64,000 nt of DNA from Chrysopilus asiliformis (GCA_964034945.1 OZ035962.1:65622274-65686273); one strand, 5' to 3'. Shown: positions 1-9,085, numbered from the stretch's first letter. Program-made: numbers and translations. Notes: generated by a model not told the origin, from the letters alone.

Positions 1-90
1 AATGCATTAAGGCAAATTGGTAGTAGCGTTTCTGCATGCGTAGTTGTTTATTTATTAGTTAAATTGTTTATTTATTAGCGTGTCTTTTTA

Positions 91-426
91 TTGTGTGATT
101 TTTGTGATTTCAATAGTTTGGTAAAAATAGCAGATTGTTGTGTAATCGATAGCTTATTAAAACAATCATTTAATTCGCGATCTTTTTCAGAAAAACAAAA
201 TATTCTTGATCGCGGGAGACCAAAACCAAAGTTAAATATAACAACAGTAAATAAAAGTTGTACGAGACGATTTTCGGTCAAAGTTTACGAAAATTTTAAT
301 TGGCTTTGCGGTTGTGCAAATAAGCAAAAGTTATTTTGTTGGCCTTGTTTACTTTTTTCGAAGGATTACAACGTTTGGCAATCTGTAAGTTACAGCTATT
401 TAAATAATTTTCATAAAGCTGTTTAA
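91..426 (+). pseudogene. TTF-type zinc-finger N-terminus of a hAT/ZMYM1-like transposase
   Basis: An open frame of about 111 residues includes DRGRPKPKLN near residues 41-50, then RRFSVKVYENFNWL and the pattern CGCANKQKLFCWPCLLFS. The spacing W-L-C-G-C...LFCWPCLLF is characteristic of the TTF zinc finger found ahead of the DUF4371/hAT catalytic region in ZMYM1-like proteins of transposon origin. The frame stops at about 424 with no catalytic domain following, whereas full proteins of this kind are 600-800 residues. It is best read as the first part of a broken transposase. A domesticated zinc-finger exon is possible, but no splice-linked partner was seen. Confidence 0.6.
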
Positions 427-480
427 TTAGCAATTCTGTAAATATTTTATTTTATAACTGTATTTTTTATACAAAAAGAT

Positions 481-840
481 CATCAATTTACTTTTTCTCT
501 CGATTCGGATATATAAGTGTCTCGAATTAAAAACAAACACATTATAATTTCGTAGTCTGGGGATCAAAGATCGGATGCATTTTTCATAATCATAAAGTAC
601 AAGTTATTTTAGTGTTTTGAACTTTTTATTATTTTATTGTCATTCATTTAAGTAGCTAACGAGAGATGTATTTTTGCACAACCCAAAAAATACCTTTATT
701 AATAACATAAAAACCTTAAGTTAGCAATTAAATTCCAAAAAATTATAATTTGCATCCCTAGCTTCAAAACTTACGCCACGCCCCTGATGTATATAGATAA
801 AAGTTAATTGTATCGACCCCTCCGTGTAAGACGGTTGCAG
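481..840 (+). repeat. Dispersed repeat, second copy near 60690-62340
   Basis: Blocks around 482-615 and 651-770 recur in the same order at about 60690-60865 and 62046-62150; for example AAGTAGCTAACGAGA followed by TATTTTTGCACAAC occurs in both places. The distant copy is split by a younger 0.5-kb element and other insertions. No coding sequence is visible and the class is unknown. Confidence 0.5.
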
Positions 841-1085
841 CTTCACGTTATTCAATGTCCGCGTACGATGAAGGGGTCCCAAAATTGATAATATTTGGGC
901 TCGCTACGATCCAGCCCGTATAAAACACATGATTAGTAATAAGCAGTGACAACCTAGCCATTAAAGAAAAGTAGAACAAATTTATTTATATTATAAATTC
1001 CTGGATTTTTTTTAGGGGGTGGGGGAACCTGGTTTGAGATTCCAAGGGGTCCAGCCCACTGAGTTTGGGAACCACTGCTCTAGAT

Positions 1086-1489
1086 GATATGTTTAAGTGG
1101 CTGATTAATTTCAAAACATTCAAAAAATGTTTTGACTGTTAAAATCAAGTTAAACGATTTTTTATCGTTGTAAATTCTGATTGTTTTACAATTTTTTGGA
1201 TTATTTTCTAAATGTTGGCAATGGGGTATAAGAATTAGAACATAATGGCATTCGGGGATATGCTACACAGCAGTGTTGAGCAAAATTCAATCTGATTAAT
1301 GATTGGAAACTAATGATTAAAAAATATAATCAAAATTATTTTGATTTGTGATTGAATTGCTCAGTCATCATAATCATGATTTAAAAACTATGTTTTATGA
1401 TTTTTTTTGTATATATTTTTGTAATAAATCCTGAAACAATGAACCAACCAATAAAGAATTATGATAAAAAGCAACTTTAATGCCATAAA
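1086..1489. other. Non-coding spacer
   Basis: No gene is visible. At 1271 the sequence CAGTGTTGAGCAAAATTC followed by AT-rich ATTAATGATT-type repeats resembles the left end of the hAT-type palindromic elements at 24350 and 27644, but no matching right end or target duplication could be found. Confidence 0.4.
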
Positions 1490-2447
1490 GGCCATAGAGG
1501 GATAAGGGAACAAAAAGTGCCCCCAGAGATAGAAGCTTGAAATTTTTTTCGTGAGTTGCCACCATTACAACAAATAATTTCCCAAAATTTCAATCCAAAA
1601 AAACAAGTAGTTTTGGAAAAAAATAAAACATAATTTTTAAAAAAAAATTCTAGCTCCGTAATGGGTTAACCGATTTTAATGAAACCGGTTCGAATGTTTT
1701 CGTTGAAGAAAATTGTATTTAACCTTATTTGTAGAGAATTTTATTGTGATTAATTTATCTGAATCTCTAAAAGACGTACAACCCGTACAAAGTGAGATAA
1801 ACGCAAAAAACTGATTTTTGGGACCTTTGACCTTGAATAACTCACGACGCCGGCGCAATTTTGGAATGTACTTTTGGGACGTTGTTTGTTATGTGAAAAT
1901 AAAGGTATGTGCAAAAATCCAGTTACCTAGGATTTTTAAAGAGGTTAAATCCTAATTTCCCTGGATTATGTAGTCCACAAATTGATTCATCTTTCACATA
2001 ATGATAATGTGACTACCTTCACATTTTATTTTTTTTGAATGTGAAGTACCTCTCCGATTGCCCTGATTTTTTTTTTGTTTTATAAGTAAGGGATTAAGGA
2101 GTTTTTGGGAGAAAAATAGAAGTGGTGCGGAACCGCTAAGTTACCGTCGTAATTTTTTAAAAACAAAAAATATTTTTTTCTAACGGTTCCTCACACTTAA
2201 TTTTTTTTCTATAATTTTTTTGAAAACTATGACTTTCAACGAAAACATTCGAACCGGTTTCATTAAAATCGGTTAACCCGTTACGGACCTAGAATTTTTT
2301 TAAAAAAATTATGTTTTTTTCCAAAACTACTTGTTTTTTTTGATTGAAATTTTGGGAAATTATTTGTTGTAATGGTGGCTACTCACGAAAAAAATTTCAA
2401 GCTTCTATCTCTGGGGGCACTTTTTGTTCCCTTATCCCTCTATGGCC
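1490..2447. mobile_element. Fold-back element with ~220-bp inverted ends
   Basis: The left arm (1490-about 1713) begins GGCCATAGAGGGATAAGGG, and the right arm (about 2237-2447) ends in its exact reverse complement. Matching continues through the GGGGGCAC and CCGGTTCGAATG blocks for over 200 bases with few differences. The ~520-bp interior has no significant reading frame. The structure fits a non-autonomous fold-back/MITE. No convincing target duplication was found, so the superfamily is open. Confidence 0.75.
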
Positions 2448-2900
2448 ATTGTTTATATATTGAGGAAGTTTTCATTTTCTTTTCTATTTTTGTATGCAAT
2501 TTACATGATTTAAATTTTTGTTAAACCTCAAATAATGAGCAATATATCCATATTGGAAACTTACAGTTGTTATTTTGCAGATCTGTGATTATAAGAAAAC
2601 TTTTGAAAAATAGCGCCAAAAGCTGATTTCAAATTGCTACACACCGATTATCAAGTCGCTCCAGGCGACTGTCTAGGGACTCCCATAAAAACAAAAACAA
2701 AAATCGAAACTCGCCTAAACTGGCAAAAGTTCGTCTAGGTAACTTCCAAATAGAAACGTAAAGAGTGAAAAGTTCATTGCACTCTTTTGAAGAGAAAACC
2801 ATACTTTTTGCCTATCCTGGGATGTTAAACGCATTTTTCATTTTTCCATAAAGAGTATTTGTGGATAGAAATTTTACTGTTTCGGCATATCATATGCCTA
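2448..2900. other. Non-coding stretch, probably protease intron
   Basis: No reading frame or RNA gene was recognised. It lies upstream of the first visible protease exon (3255), which begins with a splice acceptor in mid-codon, so this DNA is probably within that gene's intron. Confidence 0.4.
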
Positions 2901-3008
2901 GATCTGACATTGCTACTTTTACTGCGTTGCACGAAGAAAAACTGTCAGAAAAACTGCAGCGGCTGCAAAAAATTGGCGTGCAGCGCAGCGAAAGTAGCCA
3001 TATCTGAT
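2901..3008. repeat. Small ~108-bp palindromic element
   Basis: GATCTGACATTGCTACTTTT at 2901 is mirrored by GTAGCCATATCTGATC ending near 3009, and the GCGTTGCACG / CGTGCAGCGC blocks also pair. It would form a hairpin with ~33-bp imperfect arms. It is a small MITE-like remnant with no coding content. Confidence 0.6.
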
Positions 3009-3127
3009 CATTAATGGGTTTAAAATTGACTAAATGTGTCTAGGTTGTCTATACCGTAACTTCGCCACTGAATACAATAATTTAATACAATCTACCAATT
3101 CTCCTATCATCAATTCTCGGCAATGGG

Positions 3128-3156
3128 GCACAGGGAACGCGTTTCGTTCCCTGTGC
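3128..3156. repeat. Perfect 12-bp stem-loop
   Basis: GCACAGGGAACG, a five-base loop, then CGTTCCCTGTGC. The stem is perfect and GC-richer than its surroundings, and it lies about 100 bases before the splice acceptor of protease exon A. Its function is unknown. Confidence 0.6.
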
Positions 3157-3254
3157 GTAATTAATAAGCCAGATCGAACTATTCTTATGCAAGTTACTAA
3201 CTGTAGACTAAATACATGTCAAATAACATATTAAATATCCTTTTGTTTTTATAG

Positions 3255-3549
3255 GTTATCGTACTTCAGCGCGATTAGTGAGCGATGAAACATGCCTCAG
3301 ATCAAAAGATATTTTTTTTACCTTAACTTCTGAAACAACCATTTGTGCTGGCGACAGAAATGGTCTCGGACCGTGTTCAGGAGATTCAGGCTCTGGCTTA
3401 TTATTAAAACAAAATGGACGGTGGGCAGTTCGTGCAGTTGTCGCAACGTCATTAGTTACTGCTGATGGAAAGTGCGATTTGAATGAATATCTGGTTTACA
3501 CTGATGTTTCTAAAGTCTATGCATGGATACAATCCAATCTCCCGAAATC
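3255..3549 (+). CDS. Protease domain A, C-terminal exon (partial)
   Basis: The exon follows the acceptor TTTTTATAG (ending 3254). It completes a Gly codon and continues YRTSARLVSDETCLRS, then TTICAGDRNG, GPCSGDSGSG with the catalytic Ser, and ends VYTDVSKVYAWIQSNLPK. It matches the last exon of domain B in phase and sequence (ARRTSAKIV... in B). The His- and Asp-bearing exons must lie more than 3.2 kb upstream, since nothing like them occurs in 1-3254. It ends at a phase-2 donor (TC|GTAATG, 3550). If that is not spliced, TAA at 3551-3553 would end the protein. Confidence 0.85.
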
Positions 3550-6500
3550 GTAATGAATTTGAGATTTTTACTATAAAGCATTAAAAGATGATAAATTTAA
3601 AAAAATGTAGCTTCTGGGAAACTGACGAGATATTAGATGCTGCTTTAGAGGTTTGCGGTAGAAACAACGAAACTGATCCTGAACCACTGAAGGAGACTTC
3701 ATTAAGGCCTGGTGATTGGCCATGGTTGGCAACATTGTATCGTCGAACTGCTCGATCCCTAAAATATTTGTGCATTGGAACTTTAATCAGTTCGAGGGCT
3801 GTCGTGACAGCAGCACATTGTCTTCATCGACTGGATGAACCCTTAATGGTTAGCGATCTTGTGGTACAGTTGGGGCAAAGCAACATTCGAGACTGGAATG
3901 AAAATTCAGTAATATCACCTGCAATTAAATACTATGACATCCATCCTAGTTTCACTCCACCCTGGAGTTCTATGGGTGATATTGCTTTAATTGTATTCAG
4001 GGTTGAAATAGCGTAAGTGTTTTACTTTTTTTTTGAAATTTTTGTGGCTGTAATTATGGTTAAACATTTCTACTCCGGACACTCTGCTCTATAACTATAA
4101 CACTTTTTACATGCTTAACGAATTCACTACCACCGAGTAAAAAAACTCAAACCACAGCCCAGGATTTTTTTGGGTAACACGACACCAATTGAAATATACT
4201 CTACCTGTACAGATTTAGAACATTCTAAACAAGCAAAAAAACCCAAACTGTCAAATATACATATATTTAACCGAATGTAATAATTAGTAATCTGCAAGAA
4301 TAACTTAACCAAATCTCAGAGTTCTTTAAAAAATTGAAAATCAAAGTCAATAGCTCAAAAATACAGGCTATATTCTTTACCAAAAAAAGATCGCTGAATA
4401 AATTGCCAGACAAAACAATTAAAGTCAAGATATCAAGATATCCAATGGTTTAAATCTGTTAAATATTTAGGCGTACTTTTAGATACGAAATTATATTTCC
4501 ACGAACATATTAACCAAATTTCTATTAAAACTCTAAAATTTAATAAAATACTATACCAATTAAGTAATAGAAGATTTAGCCTCAGCCAAGAAAATAAACT
4601 CCGATTATACAAAACAGAAATGCCCCTATAATGCAGGTCCCCATTCTGGTGCATTGGCTCACATTAAGAAACTGCAAGTAGTCCAAAATAAATGTTTAAA
4701 AACAATTCTGAATTTATCATGGGACTACTCGACAAAAATGTTACATAAGCCTTTGGAATTAACAGTCCAACAGGATACTAAGACGCTGTGGGATAAATTC
4801 ACGACAAGATGCCAATCATTAGATTTAAGTTTTAGTTATCCATTAGTTCATAATAAAGGTTTTTTTTTTCTATTTTCCTTAAAGCAATTATTCCCATCAA
4901 AGTAATTTATTTGCTAAGGCTAATATTAGATCAGAAGCTGTAAAGACAATTGTTTGACCTCTCTCACAAAAACAAAAGTTTGTAAACTCACAAAATTATA
5001 ATCATACTAATATATAAAAAAAAACACTTTAAAAAACAAGTTTTATAACCTTATACACTTTCAAAATGCACTAAAAAGTAAAAAACAAGTTTAAAGTTTC
5101 ACAAAAAATGTTTTTATAAATTGCGTGTTGTTGTGAAAATATAAAGTGTGCTGCGTTGCACAGTATGAAACCGCTATTACAGATTCAAGAGCAAATGCAA
5201 CGTCACACACTTTATATTTTCACAACAACACGCAATTTATAAAAACATTTTTTGTCAAACTTTAAACTTGTTTTTTACTTTTTAGTGCATTTTGAAAGTG
5301 TATAAGGTTATAAAACTTGTTTTTTAAAGTGTTTTTTTTATTTTTATTTTATACTTTTTAGTCTTGAATTAGCCTACCAAAAACCTCCAGAAAAGATCTT
5401 TCGCGGGAAATTTGAGCAAAAGGAAACTCAAAGGAAACTCTTTGCAGGACATTCCGTTATCATTACAGAATTTTAAATATCAGAGTCGGAGTCAGCGGTC
5501 CCAAAAACCCCTAAATGAGTTTTTCCCCGGAAAATGTGAGCAAAACCGATACTCACGTTATTCTTACAGGACATTCCATTATCCTTACAAGGATGAAGTA
5601 GTAAAAATATTGAACTTTCACCGGAACTACGCAAGGTGACAATATTTCATCTTCCTAGGTTGCATAGTTTCGGAGATATAAGATTCCAAAGATTCCAGAG
5701 ATAGACACATAGCCAGCCAGCCACATAGGTCGCGACAAATCAACTTAATAGAAAGTGTATAAAAATGAGTTGGTGTCTGTCTGTCTGTTCCTCTTTCACG
5801 CAAAAACGGCTGAACCGATAGACTTGAAATTTGGCATGAGTGTCTGTGGTAGTTCTGGTTCCAACATAGGCATACGGAAAAGTAGCGCGAGGAGTGGGGG
5901 AGTAAGGGGAGGGGGTAAAGTGATTCCGGAACTTAGTTTTTGCGCTATGTTACTCTTTCGCGGGGAAACTACTGAACCGATTGGCCTGAAATTTGGCATA
6001 GATGTTCGTCGGGGGTCCAGCCCCAATGTAGACCCATTAAAAAGTAGCCCAAGATGTGGGGGAGTAAGGGGAGAGGGTAAAGTATTCTCGGAACTTAGTT
6101 TTCCCTCTATATTACCCTTTCACGGGGAAACTACTGAACCGATTGCCCTGAAATTTGGCATAGATGTTCGTCGGGGGTCCAGCCCCAACATAGACCCATT
6201 AAAAAGTAGCCCCAGAGGTTGGGGAGTAAGCGGAGGGGGGGTAAAGTAATATCGAATGCGAGTGCTGGAATTTTGTGTTAGTTTGTTAATCATTTTCCCA
6301 AGAGAAAAAACTAACGAACAGCATGCAGGCTACCCAATTTTTAACCAACTGAATTTAGTTTTCCTAAGTTTTTTTTCTGTTCACGCTTTTAGCCGGGCGA
6401 AGCCGGGTCCAAATTCTAGTATCATATACATATATCGATCAATTTTGATCTGAATTAATGTGCAATTACAGATTTACGAATCACATTCAACCGGCATGTC

Positions 6501-8464
6501 TATGGTCTGGCAATATTGATTTTAGTGAAGGTGAATATGGTTATGTTGCTCGATGGGGTACAAATGATGGTAAGAATTTAAATAATAATCTTATTGTGTT
6601 AAAAACAATTTAAGAAAAAAACGAACACAAAATCTAAATAATTCAGCTCGCAGAACATCAGCCAAAATTGTGAATGTAGCAACTTGTCTGCGATCAAGTT
6701 ATGGTTTTGCACATTTAACGTCGAATACAACACTTTGTGCTGGTGACAAGAATGGTGTTGGTCCCTGCTCAGGGGATTCTGGTTCTGGACTTTTAGTTAA
6801 ACGTGGTGACCAGTGGATGCTGCGTGGACTTGTTGCGAGTGCATTAACATCTCTAGAAGGAATTTGTAATCTCTATGAGTACATCGTTTACACGGACGTT
6901 TCTAGGACAATTGATTGGATCAAATCTGCTCATTTAAATATCAAAAAATTGGACTCTTCGTAAGTAAATATTGTTACGTTCTTTTACAAAGTATAATATG
7001 GTATTAATGAAAAATTCCGACCTCTTAATTTTACCTAAGAAACATTTCCCGTGCACTCTTGAGTCGATTTGATCATTGCTACAAAAATTTACTTTTGTCT
7101 GTCAGTCTGTTAGCCTGTTACTCTCCTAGTGTCTAGTCAGTATGTGTACATAATTTCTCAAAAACTAATAGTGCTTGGTCCTGGAATGGGGCGATCCTAT
7201 CAATTTTTTGTGGAAATCCGTTATCCAGAAGTAACCAAAATGCCGGCTTTTTAAGAATCTCAATTAAATTTTTCGCGATTTACGCCAAAACTAGGAGTAG
7301 AGTTTGGGTAGAGTTGGAGATCATAAAATTTTCTACATTTTTTTTACTAGAGCTAAATTATCTCAAGCCGTTATCGTGATACCATTATTTAAAAAAAAAA
7401 ACAGTTTTTTGCAATTATCTCAACAATTTTATTGAAAAAATACTGTTTTTTGAAAAATTTTCGAAACTTATGCACTTTTGGGAAAAATGAATATAATACA
7501 ATTTAAAGGATATACAATTTTAAATATTGCAGAGGAAAATTTTGTGTTGATCACAACCGATATTTTTTCTCTAACTTAATTTAGATATCTATCGTTGCAC
7601 TCATCACAATCGGATGGCATATGTGGTCAAGTAGATTCATATTTCAACTTGCGGCCCTTAGCATTTGGAGGTGTCGAAATTCAACGAGGAATTTGGCCAT
7701 GGCTGGTAGCAATTTACAGAGTTCGTCGGGATACAACAAATTTTCAATGTGGTGGAACGTTAGTTTCGAAAACTGTTATCATATCAGCAGCCCATTGTTT
7801 TTATGATAGAGAGGGACAATTAAATAGCAACAACATCATAGTTTATTTAGGATTACACGAATTAAACAAACGAAATGAGTCTGGAGTTATTTCTCCGTCT
7901 GTTAAAGATATTATTATACACAGTGGTTTCAACCTGGGTAGGCAAGTAAAGGATGCTGACATAGCAATCATCACATTAAATCAGCCAATCAGGTAAAGCC
8001 ACAACAATAAAATATTGATTTCAATTGAAATAAATTATTTGGTTTTTAGTTACACGGATTTCATTCGACCCGCTTGTATTTGGAACACCCCGGAAACTTC
8101 ACAGGATCAAATTGGATATGTCGTTGGTTGGGGTCAATATGAAGCAGCAGAACTTTCTGAGCGACCTCGTCAAGTGTTTGCTCGAATCGTCGGGACCGAA
8201 GAATGCCTTCGATCTAATGAAGTATTCGCGCAAATAACCTCCAATAGAACATTCTGTGCGGGCAATCGAGACAATTCAGGACCATGTAAGGGTGACTCTG
8301 GAAGTGGTTTACTAATTGAGCATAATGGAAAATGGTTCCTTCGTGGAGTCGTTTCAACCTCATTATCGCATCCCTTGTCACAGATCTGTAATCTTCGAGA
8401 GTTTGTGGTGTACAGTGATGTCGGTCAATTCAGAGATTGGTTAAACGAAGCTACTCCTACATAG
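3255..8464 (+). CDS. Tandem-domain (polyserase-like) gd-type S1 serine protease, 3' part of gene
   Basis: Six exons join in one frame: 3255-3549, 3611-4012, 6472-6569, 6647-6959, 7585-7992 and 8050-8464. Together they give 1931 nt, i.e. two carry-over bases plus 643 codons including the TAG stop. They encode the C-terminal part of one trypsin-fold domain (A) and two complete domains (B, C). All three carry GDSGSG rather than GDSGGP at the active serine and a Gly where trypsin has the S1 aspartate, as in gastrulation-defective-like insect proteases. The A and B domains look as if they end in TAA, but each TAA lies in a splice donor (TC|GTAA), and the next domain begins at an acceptor in the matching phase. 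Domains B and C have no signal peptide of their own. The protein is probably secreted; its start lies left of the window. The alternative, three separate genes, is unlikely because only 61 bp separate A from B. Confidence 0.72.
3550..3610 (+). other. 61-bp intron (or stop plus spacer) between domains A and B
   Basis: It begins GTAATG, ends ATGTAG and contains in-frame stops. Splicing joins TC to C as a Ser codon and keeps domains A and B in frame. Its length is nearly that of the 57-bp intron in domain C and equal to that of the piggyBac intron (61 bp), so the size is normal here. The polypyrimidine tract is poor, so inefficient splicing and retention are plausible. Confidence 0.6.
3611..6959 (+). 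CDS. Protease domain B, complete (three exons)
   Basis: Exons 3611-4012, 6472-6569 and 6647-6959 give about 271 residues. Visible elements in order: CGR near residue 16 (likely the activation-peptide Cys), WPW at 37-39, TAAHC with catalytic His near 70, GDIALIV with catalytic Asp, IQPACLW, CAGDKNG, and GPCSGDSGSG with catalytic Ser. The triad is complete. Two features are odd: no R-I-V-G-G activation site (KETSLRPGDWPW instead), and VARWG where VVGWG is usual. Splice phases agree at both internal junctions (GC|A and G|CT). The first internal intron is 2.46 kb of inserted repeats, the second only 77 bp. The last exon ends at the strong donor TTC|GTAAGTAA. Confidence 0.8.
4325..4905 (+). pseudogene. 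Jockey-like LINE reverse-transcriptase C-terminal fragment
   Basis: Inside the long domain-B intron. Broken frames read KYLGVLLDTKLYFHEHIN, then LSQENKLRLYKT, then IKKLQVVQNKCLKTILN, the order seen downstream of the RT core in Jockey-clade non-LTR elements (the YLGV...D.L.W..H motif, then the LQ..QNK..R.I segment). Stops and frameshifts separate the pieces. No 5' part is present, as expected of a 5'-truncated dead insertion. Confidence 0.75.
5013..5341. mobile_element. Fold-back element, ~138-bp arms
   Basis: The left arm 5013-5150 (ending AATATAAAGTGTG) and the right arm 5206-5341 (starting CACACTTTATATT) are almost perfect reverse complements around a ~55-bp GC-richer loop. It is non-coding and lies in the domain-B intron. 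No clear target duplication was seen. Confidence 0.75.
5346..5745 (+). repeat. Degenerate tandem-unit repeat (GACCCC/CTTACAGGAC family)
   Basis: It has two diverged ~120-bp units with CAGAGTCGGAGTCAGCGG, CCCAAAAACC and TTACAGGACATTCC, related to units at 24280-25640, 39430-39850 and 51839-52331. It ends with CTTACAAGGATGAAGTAG, shared with 25622. It is a non-coding dispersed repeat with internal minisatellite structure. Confidence 0.6.
5748..6420 (+). mobile_element. Non-autonomous repeat with CTGT microsatellite and ~140-bp units
   Basis: It starts ATAAAAATGAGTTGGTG with (CTGT)n, then three ~140-bp units each containing GAAACTACTGAACCGAT and TGAAATTTGGCATAGATG. It ends near 6391-6420 with CCGGGCGAAGCCGGG followed by CTAGTAT, i.e. 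a short hairpin ahead of CTAG. That tail suits Helitron/Helentron-type elements; the assignment is inference. Inverted copies lie at about 50030-50342 and 55058-55470. A long open frame across the units is a by-product of the repeat. Confidence 0.55.
6985..7575 (+). repeat. Dispersed repeat (ATGGGACGATCCTATCAA family) filling the B/C intron
   Basis: Nearly all of intron 6960-7584 is one repeat copy: TTCCGACCTCTTAATTTTAC, a CTGT stretch, GGAATGGGGCGATCCTATC and GTGTTGATCACAAC in order. The same order is found at 27561-30285, 43285-43770 and, in part, 62155-62270. It is non-coding, and it ends about ten bases before the splice acceptor of domain C. Confidence 0.65.
7585..8464 (+). CDS. Protease domain C, complete (two exons, end of gene)
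   Basis: Exons 7585-7992 and 8050-8464 flank a 57-bp intron and give about 273 residues. Visible elements: CGQ near residue 14, PLAFGG near 25-30 where trypsins have IVGG, WPW, CGGTLVS, SAAHC with catalytic His near 71, DADIAII with catalytic Asp, FIRPACIW, VVGWG, and GPCKGDSGSG with catalytic Ser, ending in a short tail before TAG (8462-8464). All triad residues are present and Gly sits at the S1 base, so a small or hydrophobic P1 preference is more likely than Arg/Lys. Unlike domain B, there is no intron after the GWG segment. The exon starts at the phase-2 acceptor AATTTAG, matching the donor at the end of domain B. Confidence 0.85.
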
Positions 8465-8470
8465 AATAAA
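8465..8470 (+). terminator. Poly(A) signal candidate
   Basis: AATAAA directly follows the TAG stop of the protease. Further AAATAAAT-type motifs occur near 8616 and 8689, so the used site may be later. Confidence 0.4.
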
Positions 8471-8947
8471 CAAATGGCTGCCATATAAAGTAAGAAGTTG
8501 GGAATTTTTTTACAAGTTTTTTTTTGCATAATTCTGGTTTTATAAATTAGTATATTAAATTTCAATGATTTATATTTAAAAATAGTGTAGTTAAAAGAGG
8601 GCATACTTTTTTTTAAATAAATTTCAATGTAATCTTACATCAAAAATATTTTTGGTAACCGCTATCAGGTGTTCTCTTTTTGTAAGCCAAATAAAAATTT
8701 CTAAGGAAAATTCTGAAGATTTATGAAAATATCTAATGTGTTCCTGAGCAATTTATACTACAACCCAACAATAAAAATATTATAGCTTATTATAAAAATA
8801 AGAATTATTTTAATCTAAAGTATCTCGATAACGGTAAAAAATATCGATAACGGTAAAAGGCAAAAATGTGGAGAATTTTAATATCTTTAATTCTTCTTCT
8901 AACTATTTTTTCGAGAAATCGTTAGTTTGTAAGCAATTTGCAAATCG
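8471..8947. other. 3' flank with a repeat fragment
   Basis: About 8815-8945 is an inverted fragment of the repeat seen at 29900-30110 (paired CGATAACGGTAAAA, CGAGAAATCGTTAG and GCAATTTGCAAA blocks). The rest is AT-rich with no gene. Confidence 0.45.
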
Positions 8948-9085
8948 GAAGCAAACATAACCCGTGCTCTTCGCGGAATACCGATCGATATGCTTGAAAG
9001 AGTGGCCGAAAATTGGACCCACAGAATGGACCATTTAAGAGTTAGTCATGGGCAACATTTGAAGGAAATTCTCTTTAAACATTAA
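8948..9085 (+). pseudogene. Mariner-like transposase, C-terminal tail
   Basis: The frame reads EANITRALRGIPIDMLERV, then AENWTHRMDHL, and ends in a stop at 9083-9085. The pattern I..IP.DML.RV.ENW..R is the usual C-terminal end of mariner/Tc1-superfamily transposases. Nothing of the catalytic domain precedes it, so this is a small relic. A related tail is present in the copies at 19367 and 40674. Confidence 0.65.

Larger units (their letters stand above)
1..1077 (+). mobile_element. hAT transposon, right-hand part, degraded
   Basis: The stretch ends at 1062-1077 in AGTTTGGGAACCACTG, the reverse complement of the CAGTGGTTCCCAAACT-type terminus common in hAT elements. It is followed by CTCTAGAT (1078-1085), the right length for a hAT 8-bp target duplication. 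The left terminus is outside the window, so the duplication cannot be confirmed. Only an N-terminal zinc-finger remnant (91-426) is recognisable; the catalytic hAT domain is absent, so this is an internally deleted or decayed copy. That 91-426 and the terminus at 1077 belong to one element is inferred from proximity. Confidence 0.45.

Noticed and set aside
1271..1400. Left end of another palindromic hAT-type element (CAGTGTTGAGCAAAAT)
   Set aside because: No mirrored right end or 8-bp duplication could be found; probably a degraded scrap.
3034..3234. A 66-codon frame as an upstream exon of protease domain A
   Set aside because: No His/Asp block, no similarity to the matching exons of B and C, and it covers the 3128 hairpin.
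5755..6249. A 164-codon open frame on the + strand
   Set aside because: It is the translation of three ~140-bp repeat units; the same text occurs inverted at 50030 and 55058 in non-coding elements.
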